Assembly: GCA_050295975.1 (NCBI GenBank)
Contig: JBNKQR010000012.1
Span: 1 to 64,000, forward strand
Source of the DNA: JAPHTQ01 sp050295975
GTDB taxonomy: Bacteria > Pseudomonadota > Gammaproteobacteria > Thiohalomonadales > Thiohalomonadaceae
Length of the DNA stretch: 64,000 bases
Direction of reading: 5' to 3'
The position numbers and the translations under genes were made by a program. Below are positions 35,506-44,715 of this stretch, piece after piece. The stretch's first letter is position 1, and the number at the start of each line of letters is the position of its first letter. The notes under the pieces were generated by a model. The model worked only from the letters and a program-made list of their open reading frames with translations. It was not told the DNA's origin and did not search any database.

Positions 35506-35979
35506 TCAGGTTCCCATTCGGGTGCCGACGATGTACTGCATCATACTAACGTGCTCTTCGTTCATGTGCCGAATCACGGTGGCTGTATGGCGCAGGATGT
35601 AGACGAAGAGCGAGAAGGCCAGCTCTTCGTGACGGTTCATCAGCTCGGAGAAACCGGAACGATTAATGCTGTAGACAGAGCAGTCGCTGGTCGCCAGTAC
35701 ATTAGCACTGGCAGCATCATCGGTAAGGAAGCTCATCTCGCCGATGACGGCACCCGCGTCGAGAGTGGCTACATCAACTGGGGATTCACCACCGGTCTGC
35801 ACCAGTGCATTACCAGACTGCAGAATGTAGAGTGTTCCACCAGCCTGCCCTTCTGCGACGATTTTTCCGCCCTTTGCCACATTGTCTGCTTCCATGAGGG
35901 AATTCAGTGCATCCAGTTCGTCCGCAGACAATTTGTGACCAAATACATTCTCCTCCAACCATGCAGTTTCTATTTTCAT
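35506..35979 (-). CDS. Cyclic-nucleotide-binding domain protein without output domain
   Basis: A 157-residue protein. The centre is a cNMP-binding beta-roll: KIVAEGQAGGTLYILQSG and LDAGAVIGEMSFLTDDAASANVLA, the latter matching the phosphate-binding cassette in shape but without the canonical Arg of true cAMP binders. No helix-turn-helix follows; the end is a helical tail with HMNEEHVSMMQYIVG. It may therefore act as a regulatory subunit or sensor rather than as a Crp-type regulator. Confidence 0.82.
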   Translation of the reverse strand: MKIETAWLEENVFGHKLSADELDALNSLMEADNVAKGGKIVAEGQAGGTLYILQSGNALVQTGGESPVDVATLDAGAVIGEMSFLTDDAASANVLATSDCSVYSINRSGFSELMNRHEELAFSLFVYILRHTATVIRHMNEEHVSMMQYIVGTRMGT

Positions 35980-36285
35980 ATTTATATACCTTGCTGTGTA
36001 AGGTTTGACTGTTCAATACGACTGAATTGTAACCTTGCCCATTTAAGCGGACGAGTCATCTTGTGAGGTAGCGTGAAGCCGCTCACGCAGGCTCTACGCA
36101 AACTGTGACACACCACTGCAGTGAGAGGTACCTCGATCACAGTTGTCTTGCCACACAATTGACTGCTAAGGGAAGGTTTCAATATCCATTACAAATCGGC
36201 GGGTATTGTTATATGCACTGTAGCGCCAGATTCCCGTGGTGACTATGTACCATACTGATTACAGGTATAGCAAATGAGGTGAAAC
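35980..36285. other. Gene-free interval between divergent genes
   Basis: About 306 bases with no credible reading frame. A short inverted repeat GCGTGA(N6)TCACGC at 36071-36088 is the only structure noticed. No promoter could be picked with confidence, though divergent promoters must lie here. Confidence 0.4.
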
Positions 36286-36567
36286 ATGCGCGCAATATGG
36301 CAAGGCAGCGTCATTGCCGAAAGTGACGAAACCGTGGTGGTGGAGTACAACCACTACTTCCCCACCGCTTCGGTCCACATGGAATACCTTAAACCCAGCG
36401 ACACCCACACCACCTGTCCATGGAAGGGGGAAGCCAGTTACTACACCCTTGTGGTGGATGGGAAAGAGAACACCGATGCTGCCTGGTACTACCCTGAACC
36501 GAAAGAAGCAGCAAAAGAGATAAAAGATCACGTCGCCTTCTGGCATGGCGTTGAGGTCACAGAATAA
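36286..36567 (+). CDS. DUF427 family protein
   Basis: A 93-residue protein. YFPTASVHMEYLKPSDTHTTCPWKGEASYY is the DUF427 core, a beta-tent fold of unknown function, and AAWYYPEPKEAAKEIKDHVAFW the usual end. GAGGTG lies six bases before the ATG. The next gene starts 14 bases after its stop, so the pair is an operon. Confidence 0.92.
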   Translation: MRAIWQGSVIAESDETVVVEYNHYFPTASVHMEYLKPSDTHTTCPWKGEASYYTLVVDGKENTDAAWYYPEPKEAAKEIKDHVAFWHGVEVTE

Positions 36568-36581
36568 AAAGGGGGGAGATT

Positions 36582-37328
36582 ATGGAACTGAACAAAAAGC
36601 AATTGGAACAATGCAGCTCCAGCCAGTGGGACTTCAGCGATCTCAATGCGCTGTTTCTTAACTGCACGCTAAAGCCATCACCGGAACTCTCCCACACCGA
36701 TGGCTTGATCGACATCTCACGGGCTATCCTGGAAAAAAACGGTGTTAGCGTAGAGGTATTACGCCCGGTCGACTACGACATCGCCTTCGGCGTCTATCCC
36801 GACATGACAAAGCAGGGATGGGAAACCGACCAATGGCCAGAGCTCTATAAGAAGGTGCAGGCAGCAAACATTCTGGTGATCACCACGCCGATTTGGCTAG
36901 GGGATAAGTCCTCGATATGTAGCAAGACCATCGAACGGCTCTACTCTAACTCTGGCGAGCTAAACGACCAGGGACAGTACGCTTACTATGGCCGCGTTGG
37001 CGGCACCCTGATCACCGGTAACGAAGACGGGGCCAAGCACTGTGCCATGAACATTCTTTATTCGCTGCAACATCTTGGCTATGTCATTCCACCGCAGGCC
37101 GACGCAGCCTGGGTGGGTGAAGCCGGTCCCGGCCCTTCGTATCTGGACTCCAACTCAGGCGGCCCCGAAAACGATTTCACCAACCGCAACACCACCTTTA
37201 TGACCTGGAACCTATTGCACATGGCTCGGATGCTCAAGGATGCCGGTGGTTTGCCTGCGCATGGCAACCAGCGTGCCGCCTGGGATGCGGGATGCCGTTT
37301 TGATTTTCCCAATCCAGAATATCGCTAA
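36582..37328 (+). CDS. Flavodoxin/NADPH-dependent FMN reductase family protein
   Basis: A 248-residue protein. LNALFLNCTLKPSPELSHTDGLI is the phosphate-binding start of the flavodoxin-like fold; ANILVITTPIWLGDKSSICSKTIERL is the flavin-ring loop. It probably reduces FMN or a quinone with NAD(P)H. An N-terminal extension of about 20 residues precedes the fold. GGGGGAG is at the ribosome position. It is paired with DUF427 and ends at a terminator. Confidence 0.87.
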   Translation: MELNKKQLEQCSSSQWDFSDLNALFLNCTLKPSPELSHTDGLIDISRAILEKNGVSVEVLRPVDYDIAFGVYPDMTKQGWETDQWPELYKKVQAANILVITTPIWLGDKSSICSKTIERLYSNSGELNDQGQYAYYGRVGGTLITGNEDGAKHCAMNILYSLQHLGYVIPPQADAAWVGEAGPGPSYLDSNSGGPENDFTNRNTTFMTWNLLHMARMLKDAGGLPAHGNQRAAWDAGCRFDFPNPEYR

Positions 37329-37352
37329 GCTTTCTCTTTTCTGACAGACGAA

Positions 37353-37384
37353 AAAAAACCGCTGCATTGCTGTAGCGGTTTTTT
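37353..37384 (+). terminator. Terminator after the FMN reductase gene
   Basis: AACCGCT, loop of 10, AGCGGTT, followed by six T in all and preceded by a run of A. Confidence 0.9.
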
Positions 37385-37387
37385 AAT

Positions 37388-37463
37388 TGGCGTCCCCTAG
37401 GGGAGTCGAACCCCTGTCGTCGCCGTGAAAGGGCGATGTCCTAGGCCTCTAGACGAAGGGGAC
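37388..37463 (-). tRNA. tRNA-Glu (anticodon TTC), CCA encoded
   Basis: On the minus strand the acceptor stem GTCCCCT pairs with AGGGGAC, followed by G and CCA. The T-arm has GGTTCGACTCC, and the anticodon loop CTTTCAC gives TTC. It is downstream of gltX, glnS and tRNA-Ala on the same strand. Confidence 0.97.
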
Positions 37464-37513
37464 AAAAACTTGCGTTTTGTCGTGTCGTTTTATGGTGTCG
37501 ACATCACCGAACC

Positions 37514-37589
<76 letters not shown>

Positions 37590-37666
37590 GAAGGAAGGCG
37601 TGTATTCTAGAGATTTGGCCGCCTGTGTCAAGCCTGTTACAGGGATTATTACCGGCGGCCTCTCAG

Positions 37667-39361
37667 TTACTGCCCCTGTTCGATTTTGGCCCACGAATCG
37701 CGTAACTGCACTACCCGGTTGAACACCGGGCGCTCATCGGTGGAAGCGACGCCATCAAAGCAGAAATAGCCCTCACGTTCGAACTGGTAACGACTGCCTG
37801 CCTGGGCCGTGGACAGGCTCGGCTCAAGCACACACTGGGTCAGAGTACGCAGAGAGTCCGGATTGAGCAGCGTGGTGAAGTCATCCACACCTTTCTCTGC
37901 ATCCGGATGCTCTACGCAGAACAGACGGTCGTAGAGGCGTACCTCAGCAGGTAGGCCATGGCGGGCTGAGACCCAGTGGATCACCCCTTTCACCTTGCGC
38001 CCTTCCGGGTTCTTGCCCAGGGTATCCATATCGACGCTGCCGCGCAGTTCGATAATCTCCCCTGCGGCATCCTTGATCACCTCTTCGCACTTAATCACGT
38101 AGGCATTACGCAGGCGTACTTCACCGTCGCTGACCAGCCGTTTGAAGTGCTTGTTCGGCTTCACCTCCATGAAATCTTCCCGGTCGATATAGATCTCACG
38201 GCAGAAAGGCAACTCACGGCTCCCCATCGCCTCATCCTTGGGGTGGTTAGGAGCGGAGAGCATCTCGACCTTATCTTCGGGATAGTTGGTCAGCACCACC
38301 TTGAGCGGATGCAGCACTGCCATGGCCCGTGGTGCATTGACGTCCAGGTCCTCGCGGATACAGCTCTCGAGAATACCCATCTCAACACTGTTATCCGCCT
38401 TGGTGACCCCGATGCGGTCGGTAAACTCGCGAATCGAGGCCGGGGTGTAGCCGCGACGTCGCAATCCGGCGATGGTCGGCATACGTGGGTCATCCCACCC
38501 TTCCACCAGGCCATCGGCAACGAGCTGGGTCAGCTTGCGCTTGCTCATCACCGTGTATTGCAGGTTGAGGCGCGAGAATTCGATCTGCTGTGGGTGGCAG
38601 GGAATGCTGATGTTATCCAGCACCCAGTCGTAGAGCGGGCGGTGGTCTTCAAACTCCAGGGTGCAGATGGAGTGGGTCACCCCTTCCAGCGCGTCGGAGA
38701 TCGGGTGGGTGAAGTCGTACATCGGGTAGAGGCACCACTCGCTGCCGGTCTGGTGGTGCACCACACCGTGGCGAATACGGTAGAGCGTTGGATCGCGAAG
38801 ATTCATGTTGGGCGAGGCCATGTCGATCTTGGCCCGCAAAACCTTGGCACCGTCTGGGAATTCACCGGCACGCATCCGCTTGAACAGATCCAGGTTCTCC
38901 TCCACCGAACGATCCCGGAAGGGACTGTTCTTGCCCGCCTCTTTCAGGGTGCCACGATACTGGCGGGTCTCATCGGCGTTCAGGTCGCAGACGTAGGCCA
39001 GCCCCTTTTCAATCAATTCAACGGCGAAACCGTAGAGCTTCTCGAAGTAGTCGGAGGCGTAGTAGGTCTTGTCACCCCATTCGAAACCGAGCCACTGCAC
39101 ATCGTTCTGGATCGCCTCGACAAACTCCATGTTCTCTTTGTGCGGATTGGTATCGTCGAAGCGCAGGTTGCACTTGCCGTGGTAGTCACGGGCCAGACCG
39201 AAGTTGAGGCAGATCGATTTGGCGTGACCGATATGCAGATAGCCGTTCGGCTCCGGCGGGAAGCGGGTCACCACCTTGCCGTCGTTTTTACCGGCAGCCA
39301 GGTCTTCGTCAATGATATGACGGATGAAGTTTCTCGGGGCGGAGACTTCGCTGTTGCTCAT
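37667..39361 (-). CDS. glnS: Glutaminyl-tRNA synthetase
   Basis: A 564-residue class I synthetase. RFPPEPNGYLHIGHAKSICLNF contains the HIGH motif, VMSKRKL is the KMSKS equivalent, and the two C-terminal beta-barrels are present to full length. It charges tRNA-Gln. It lies 50 bases downstream of gltX and 77 bases upstream of tRNA-Ala, all on the minus strand, so a translation-related operon is likely. Confidence 0.97.
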   Translation of the reverse strand: MSNSEVSAPRNFIRHIIDEDLAAGKNDGKVVTRFPPEPNGYLHIGHAKSICLNFGLARDYHGKCNLRFDDTNPHKENMEFVEAIQNDVQWLGFEWGDKTYYASDYFEKLYGFAVELIEKGLAYVCDLNADETRQYRGTLKEAGKNSPFRDRSVEENLDLFKRMRAGEFPDGAKVLRAKIDMASPNMNLRDPTLYRIRHGVVHHQTGSEWCLYPMYDFTHPISDALEGVTHSICTLEFEDHRPLYDWVLDNISIPCHPQQIEFSRLNLQYTVMSKRKLTQLVADGLVEGWDDPRMPTIAGLRRRGYTPASIREFTDRIGVTKADNSVEMGILESCIREDLDVNAPRAMAVLHPLKVVLTNYPEDKVEMLSAPNHPKDEAMGSRELPFCREIYIDREDFMEVKPNKHFKRLVSDGEVRLRNAYVIKCEEVIKDAAGEIIELRGSVDMDTLGKNPEGRKVKGVIHWVSARHGLPAEVRLYDRLFCVEHPDAEKGVDDFTTLLNPDSLRTLTQCVLEPSLSTAQAGSRYQFEREGYFCFDGVASTDERPVFNRVVQLRDSWAKIEQGQ

Positions 39362-39411
39362 GGGTGTTAAACCTTCCTGATATAAGATGCCGCCATTATA
39401 GCGGCAATGCT

Positions 39412-40809
39412 TTAGCCTTTACGGATAAATTCCAGTGCCTGGTCGATGCGTCGCAGACTCGCCTCTTTACCAACCAGTTGCAGGGTCAGGTCGAGATCCG
39501 GCGCCGGGGTACCGCCGGTGATGGCCAGACGCAGCGGCATGCCGAGCTTACCCATACCGATATCCAGCTCGGCCACGGTCTGTTCGATACAGCCGTGGAG
39601 CGCTTCACGGTTCCAGTTGGCCAGAGCCTCGAGCTTTGCCCGCACGGTATTCAGTGGGGCAATAGAGGCCTCGACGAAGGCCTTCTTTACCGGCTTCTCC
39701 GGGTAACCCTCGAAGTCACGGTAGTAGAAGGCGCTGATCTCGGCTAGCTCTACCAGGGTCTTGGCTCGCTCGCGCTGAGCCTCAACCACCTCAGCCAGTT
39801 CCGGCCCAGCAGACGGGTCGATACCGAGATCACCCATGTGAGCACTGAGCAGGCGAGCGATACGCTCCGGCGGCTCACTCTTCATATAGTGCTGGTTGAG
39901 CCACAACAGCTTTTCGGTGTTAAACGCCGAAGCCGCCTTATTGACGTCATTGATATCGAAGAGTTCGACCATCTCATCAAGGGAGAAGACTTCACGGTCC
40001 TCGTAGGACCAGCCCAGGCGCACCAGATAGTTGAGCAGTGCCTCGGGAAGAATCCCCTCCTCCTTGTACTGCATCACGCTGACTGCACCGTGACGCTTGG
40101 AGAGGCGTGCGCCGTCGTCACCGAGAATCATCGGTACGTGGGCATACTGTGGCGGTTCGGCGCCCATGGCGGCCAACAGGTTGATCTGCCGTGGGGTGTT
40201 GTTGATGTGGTCATCGCCGCGAATCACCTGGGTGATACCCATGTCGAGGTCGTCCACCACCACGGTGAGGTTGTAGGTGGGCGAACCGTCGGTGCGGCGG
40301 ATAATCAGGTCATCCAGCTCGGTGTTCTGAAACACCACCTTGCCACGCACCAGGTCATCAAAACGCACTACCCCTTCGGCGGGGTTACGGAAGCGGATCA
40401 CGTGGGGCTCGTCGGCACTAACGTTCAAGGCACGGCAGTGGCCGTCGTAACGCGGCTTCTCCTTACGCTGCATCTGTCCCTCGCGCAGGGTTTCCAGGCG
40501 CTCTTTGGAACAGTTACAACGATAGGCCTGCCCCTTTTCCAGCATCTGCTCAATCACCTCGTTGTAGCGATCAAAACGGTGGGTCTGGTAGAACGGTCCC
40601 TCGTCATACTCCAGTCCGAGCCAGGTCATCCCCTCGAGGATGGCATTGACCGACTCCTGGGTAGAACGCTCCAGGTCAGTATCCTCGATACGCAGTACGA
40701 AGCGACCGCCATGCTTGCGGGCGTGAAGCCAGGAGAAAAGGGCGGTACGGGCACCACCAACGTGGAGATAGCCAGTTGGGCTAGGGGCAAAGCGGGTTTT
40801 AATACTCAT
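39412..40809 (-). CDS. gltX: Glutamyl-tRNA synthetase
   Basis: A 465-residue discriminating-type synthetase. It has RFAPSPTGYLHVGGARTALF (HIGH region), a cysteine-containing CNCSKERL...GHCR zinc region and LSKRHGAVSV (KMSKS equivalent), and keeps the anticodon-binding C-terminus, unlike GluQ at 6782. Its product charges tRNA-Glu, one gene of which is in the same downstream cluster. Confidence 0.97.
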   Translation of the reverse strand: MSIKTRFAPSPTGYLHVGGARTALFSWLHARKHGGRFVLRIEDTDLERSTQESVNAILEGMTWLGLEYDEGPFYQTHRFDRYNEVIEQMLEKGQAYRCNCSKERLETLREGQMQRKEKPRYDGHCRALNVSADEPHVIRFRNPAEGVVRFDDLVRGKVVFQNTELDDLIIRRTDGSPTYNLTVVVDDLDMGITQVIRGDDHINNTPRQINLLAAMGAEPPQYAHVPMILGDDGARLSKRHGAVSVMQYKEEGILPEALLNYLVRLGWSYEDREVFSLDEMVELFDINDVNKAASAFNTEKLLWLNQHYMKSEPPERIARLLSAHMGDLGIDPSAGPELAEVVEAQRERAKTLVELAEISAFYYRDFEGYPEKPVKKAFVEASIAPLNTVRAKLEALANWNREALHGCIEQTVAELDIGMGKLGMPLRLAITGGTPAPDLDLTLQLVGKEASLRRIDQALEFIRKG

Positions 40810-40910
40810 GCAGGATTGAGGCCTTTGTCGTTCTTGATGCTAATGGCAAAGGCGGGATTATAACCGGCTATGGGGCGCGCGGCGATGCCGCTGCAAAACG
40901 CCGCCCAACA

Positions 40911-40935
40911 AAAAGCCGACTTACGTCGGCTTAAA
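40911..40935 (-). terminator. Terminator after the 66-residue gene
   Basis: AAGCCGAC, loop, GTCGGCTT; on the minus strand it is followed by TTTT and lies about 20 bases past the 40956 stop. Confidence 0.85.
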
Positions 40936-40955
40936 TACGGATAAAAACGCTCTGC

Positions 40956-41156
40956 TCAACAGCGCGAGGGGTTTGGATGGAGTCTTTCCCACTCGTGGTA
41001 GCTCATGTGGCGAAAGCGTCCGTCGGCAAATTCGACGAACACACTACCCGAGCGCACTCCGAGCACCAGCAGGCTTTCGTCACCTGCCGTGCGATAAATT
41101 TTCCCGTTAATGGGCTTCACCCCCGACTCACCCATACTCATATTGCTTGCTTCCAT
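40956..41156 (-). CDS. Small conserved protein of unknown function
   Basis: The start is put at 41156 (MEASNMSMGESG), since GGAG lies seven bases before it; a frame from 41228 has no ribosome site. The product has 66 residues. GKIYRTAGDESLLVLGVRSGSVFVEFADG looks like a small beta-sheet domain, and the end is WERLHPNPSRC. I recognise no named family. It is followed by its own terminator, so it is expressed separately from gltX. Confidence 0.6.
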   Translation of the reverse strand: MEASNMSMGESGVKPINGKIYRTAGDESLLVLGVRSGSVFVEFADGRFRHMSYHEWERLHPNPSRC

Positions 41157-41264
41157 GGCGCATCTCCAGACTATATTTCCATACATATCCCGCCTGTCGT
41201 ACTTCCCCCGGCGGATTTGATAGACCAACTATAGTTCACGGTTTTTGGTCTGCCACACCACTTG

Positions 41265-42113
41265 TCAGGAGAGTGGATTAAAGTGTGAAAGGCGTCCTAC
41301 CAGTTTTAACAAAAGCCACAAAAACAGCAGTGGCAGGAGCACAGTTTGTAGGAGAAAGATGACAATCAGGTTAATCGCATGTTCGCTGGCGTTTGCCGCC
41401 GCAGATTTGTAGCGAGCAATGTATCCCTGAATATCCAGTCTTGCTGCAGTGTTGTCATAGAGTCTTCTTGCCCGCGATAGCAGAGACTCGTCTGCAGTGA
41501 TGGGGCGTTGCGCCTCGGCCTGGTTGTTGACCTTGGCGATCTCCTCACTGGTGTGCTCTATCCCCTGAGTAGAGCTGTTGTACTGCTCTTCAAGAAAGAA
41601 GTGGAATACCCCCTCAGAGGCGATAGCAATAATGGGGATGGCAAAACGCAGGGCCAGAATGATAAGAGCGATCTTGTAGGTCAGCGGCTTGAGCCACTGG
41701 GGGCGCTGACGGGTATACCAGAGGGCACCCACTGCTCCCAGTAAGGACAACAGGATTAATCCGGTAAAGGCGGGCGATGAGAAGATCGCCAGCAACAGCT
41801 TTTGCAAACCCAGCGAGGTGCTGCTGGCAAGCATCACCCAGGAGAAGCGTTCTATCAGGTCATTAATGGGGTCGAGGATCTCCCCCGGGGTGAAGTTGAT
41901 GCCGATCCCGGCGGGTTGCACCGCCACCTCGGTCCCCTGCGCAACCGAGATCACCCCGTTGAGGGTGCGCGCCACGGCAAAGGTGACCAGCGCTCGTTTA
42001 AAGCCCTTGTCGGTGTACTCCCTGCCGTAATCATCCACCGTGCCCAGCCAAGCCAGGACCGCTAGACCGATAGCCAGTAAGGTAATGAGCACTTTTCGAG
42101 AATTGACCGCCAT
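41265..42113 (-). CDS. Membrane protein of unknown function
   Basis: A 282-residue protein. The start at 42113 has GGAGGAGG just upstream; an earlier in-frame ATG at 42137 lacks this. There are about five hydrophobic helices: near residue 10-28, 88-108 and 115-140, 148-172, and a last one at about 245-270. A hydrophilic segment rich in Glu, Gln and Asn (EEQYNSSTQGIEHTSEEIAKV) lies between the last two. The C-terminus is basic. I do not recognise the family. It lies back-to-back with dsrA but is not functionally linked by any motif. Confidence 0.7.
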   Translation of the reverse strand: MAVNSRKVLITLLAIGLAVLAWLGTVDDYGREYTDKGFKRALVTFAVARTLNGVISVAQGTEVAVQPAGIGINFTPGEILDPINDLIERFSWVMLASSTSLGLQKLLLAIFSSPAFTGLILLSLLGAVGALWYTRQRPQWLKPLTYKIALIILALRFAIPIIAIASEGVFHFFLEEQYNSSTQGIEHTSEEIAKVNNQAEAQRPITADESLLSRARRLYDNTAARLDIQGYIARYKSAAANASEHAINLIVIFLLQTVLLPLLFLWLLLKLVGRLSHFNPLS

Positions 42114-42233
42114 ACACCTCCTCCAGAACTGTGCCAACTATAGCAATAGGCCTACATCAGGGCGCAGCATTTCCAACCATACTACCTGAGAAATCCCCCT
42201 GCACTTAGAGGGGTAACCCTCAAGATCAATGGA

Positions 42234-42262
42234 TTGACATATCCCGACTGTTTTACTATGGT
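42234..42262 (+). promoter_or_regulatory. Sigma-70 promoter of dsrA
   Basis: TTGACA (perfect -35), 17 bases, TATGGT (-10). It implies a leader of about 125 bases before the dsrA ATG. Confidence 0.65.
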
Positions 42263-42393
42263 TTTACTCGCGGGTTACTCCGCATATCTATAACGGCAGC
42301 ATCACCTTCTGTGCGCCGCGCGTCGGCGAAGTAGTAGCAGTTGGATGAGCAGACCGGGAACCGTGTTTACTCTTTAATTAGGGAGAATTTGTA

Positions 42394-43635
42394 ATGGCTA
42401 AGAAAATGCACGATACCCCCATGCTTGACCAGCTGGAAAGCGGGCCATGGCCCAGCTTTGTCACCGGCATCAAACGTCTGGCGAAAGACAACGACATGAT
42501 GGTCGACCTGATGGGTCAACTGGAGACCTCCTACGAAACCCGTAAAGGCTACTGGAAAGGCGGCACCGTGGGTGTTGTCGGCTACGGTGGCGGGATCATC
42601 CCTCGTTTCACTGAACTGATGGATGAGAACAAGAAACCCCTGTTCCCCGCAGCCGCTGAATTTCACACCCTGCGTGTCATGCCTCCCGCCGGGATGCATT
42701 ACGACACCGCCACCCTGCGTAAATTCTGCGACATCTGGGAGAAGTACGGCTCCGGCCTGATCGCCTTCCATGGACAGTCTGGTGACATCATGTTCCAGGG
42801 CTGCACCACCGAAAACGTGCAACCCGCCTTCGACGAAATCAATGAAATGGGCTTTGACCTCGGTGGAGCCGGACCGGCAGTACGCACAGGCATGTCCTGT
42901 GTTGGCGCGGCACGCTGTGAACAGTCCTGTATCAACGAGCAACGTACCCACCGTACCCTGGTTAACGCCTTCCTCGATGATATGCACCGACCTGCTCTCC
43001 CCTACAAGTTCAAGTTCAAGGTCTCAGGCTGTGCCAACGACTGCATGAACTCGATCCACCGTGCTGACTTCTCGGTGATCGGCACCTGGCGTGATGATAT
43101 GAAAGTGGATCAGGATGAGGTGAAAAAATTTGTTGCGGATAAGGGACGCAAGTACGTCATCGACAATGTCATCACTCGTTGCCCGACTCAGGCACTGAGT
43201 CTCAACGACGACGACACCCTTGATGTCAGTAACAAAGACTGCGTCCGCTGCATGCACTGCCTCAATGTAATGAACAAGGCACTCAGCCCTGGCGACGATC
43301 GCGGTGCCTCGATTCTGGTCGGCGGCAAACGCACCCTGAAGATCGGCGATCTGATGGGCACGGTTATCGTCCCCTTCATGAAACTGGAGAGCGACGAGGA
43401 CTTCGAAGCTATTGAAGAACTGGCGGGCAAGATGATCGACTTCTTTGCCGAGAATGCGCTGGAGCACGAGCGTACCGGTGAGATGATCGAGCGTATTGGT
43501 CTGGTCAACTTCCTTGAAGGGATTGGTGTCGAGGTCGAACCCAATATGATCTCAAGCCCTCGCTCCAACTCCTACGTCCGTATGGATGGCTGGGATGAGG
43601 AAGCGGAGAAGTGGAAGGAGCGTAAAGCGCAGTAA
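42394..43635 (+). CDS. dsrA: Dissimilatory sulfite reductase alpha subunit, oxidative type, without dsrB
   Basis: A 413-residue DsrA. The sirohaem-[4Fe-4S] ligands are Cys169 and Cys175 (SCVGAARC) and Cys213 and Cys217 (GCANDC). A ferredoxin insertion has Cys263, Cys283, Cys286 and Cys289 (CVRCMHC). KGYWKGGTV...YGGGIIPRF and EHERTGEMIERIGL follow DsrA of sulfur-oxidising Chromatiales, where rDsrAB oxidises sulfur to sulfite in the cytoplasm. The gene has its own promoter and terminator. No dsrB, dsrE, F, H, C or M gene is near. The active enzyme needs DsrB, which must be encoded elsewhere, or this is an extra DsrA copy. All metal ligands are intact, so it is not an obvious pseudogene. Confidence 0.95.
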   Translation: MAKKMHDTPMLDQLESGPWPSFVTGIKRLAKDNDMMVDLMGQLETSYETRKGYWKGGTVGVVGYGGGIIPRFTELMDENKKPLFPAAAEFHTLRVMPPAGMHYDTATLRKFCDIWEKYGSGLIAFHGQSGDIMFQGCTTENVQPAFDEINEMGFDLGGAGPAVRTGMSCVGAARCEQSCINEQRTHRTLVNAFLDDMHRPALPYKFKFKVSGCANDCMNSIHRADFSVIGTWRDDMKVDQDEVKKFVADKGRKYVIDNVITRCPTQALSLNDDDTLDVSNKDCVRCMHCLNVMNKALSPGDDRGASILVGGKRTLKIGDLMGTVIVPFMKLESDEDFEAIEELAGKMIDFFAENALEHERTGEMIERIGLVNFLEGIGVEVEPNMISSPRSNSYVRMDGWDEEAEKWKERKAQ

Positions 43636-43640
43636 CAAAA

Positions 43641-43666
43641 AAGGCGGCCACAAGGCCGCCTTTTTT
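43641..43666 (+). terminator. Terminator after dsrA
   Basis: AAGGCGGCC, loop ACAA, GGCCGCCTT with further T: strong, and it also suits the convergent gene. Confidence 0.92.
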
Positions 43667-43678
43667 CTATCCAGTTTG

Positions 43679-44599
43679 TTAATCCAACATAGCGTTAAGA
43701 TGCGCCGCTACACTGCGGGCCAATGCCCCTGGCTCATAGCCCCCTTCCAGCATTGAGACCATTCTGCCGTTACCGTATTGCAACATGATCTTTTTCAATT
43801 CAGCAGTGACCCAGCGATAGTCATCCTCCCACAACATCAGGCCCCCCATCTCATCGGCAGCATGGGCGTCAAATCCAGCGGAGATAAACATCATTTGCGG
43901 TCTGAATTCGTGCAGCGCAGGTAACCACTGTTCGGTCACGGCTGCACGAAATGCCATGCTGTCACTCCCACCGGCAAGGGTTGAATTGACGATGTGGGAA
44001 GAGACTGTATCCGCACCGGTGAAGGGATAGAACGGGTGACGGAAGCTGGAACAGATCATCACCCGCTCATCATTACGAAAAATATCTTCAGTACCGTTAC
44101 CGTGGTGTACATCGAAATCGATGATCGCGACCCGATCCACCCAGTGATAGGCCATAGCATGGGCAACCCCTACCGCCACGTTATTAAACAGACAGAAGCC
44201 CATCGCATAGTCGGGGCCCGCATGATGACCTGGCGGACGCACACTACAGAAAGCCTGATCGTTTTTACCCTCCAGCACCAGATCGGTTGCCATCACCGCC
44301 GCACCGGCAGCGCGCAGTGCGGCGCTAAGAGTAAACGGCATCATGCCGGTATCGGGATCGACCCAGGTGATTCCGTCATCCGGTGCGTTACGGAAAATCT
44401 TTTCTACGTAGTCCGGTGTATGGACTCGCTGTAGCTGCTCGCGGGTTGCCTTGGGTGCGTTATAGTGCTTGAGCGCCACATCAAGTCCAGTGGAAAGTAG
44501 ATGGTCCTGAATTGCCCGCAGGCGCGAGGGACTCTCTGGATGAAAATCACCCATGTCATGCAATTCGCAATCATGGTGAGAGATGAAGGCAATGGTCAT
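43679..44599 (-). CDS. Histone deacetylase family protein (AcuC-like)
   Basis: A 306-residue zinc deacetylase. The His pair 125-126 is in RPPGHHAGPD, and the zinc ligands Asp163 and His165 are in DFDVHHGNGT, with AGFDAH and the GGY loop following. Such enzymes remove acetyl groups from protein lysines (AcuC on acetyl-CoA synthetase in Bacillus) or from polyamines. It is divergent from a Pat-type acetyltransferase gene with a 116-base shared upstream region, which favours the protein-deacetylation role. The substrate is inferred. Confidence 0.9.
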   Translation of the reverse strand: MTIAFISHHDCELHDMGDFHPESPSRLRAIQDHLLSTGLDVALKHYNAPKATREQLQRVHTPDYVEKIFRNAPDDGITWVDPDTGMMPFTLSAALRAAGAAVMATDLVLEGKNDQAFCSVRPPGHHAGPDYAMGFCLFNNVAVGVAHAMAYHWVDRVAIIDFDVHHGNGTEDIFRNDERVMICSSFRHPFYPFTGADTVSSHIVNSTLAGGSDSMAFRAAVTEQWLPALHEFRPQMMFISAGFDAHAADEMGGLMLWEDDYRWVTAELKKIMLQYGNGRMVSMLEGGYEPGALARSVAAHLNAMLD

Positions 44600-44715
44600 A
44601 AAATAATATCTGCTCTAAGAAAAGGAATGTCGCATGTCTCTACGCACTAGAGCGAAGTCTAGTCTATGATATTGCCCATCAGGGAAATTTACGTACAACC
44701 TATACAGGAAACATC

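Noticed and set aside
37976..39370. 464-codon plus-strand frame opposite glnS
   Set aside because: Antisense shadow of a clear synthetase gene; the translation is rich in His, Gly and Val without any domain, as expected from reverse codons.
39838..40863. 341-codon plus-strand frame opposite gltX
   Set aside because: Shadow of gltX caused by GC-biased codons; no ribosome site and no recognisable motif.
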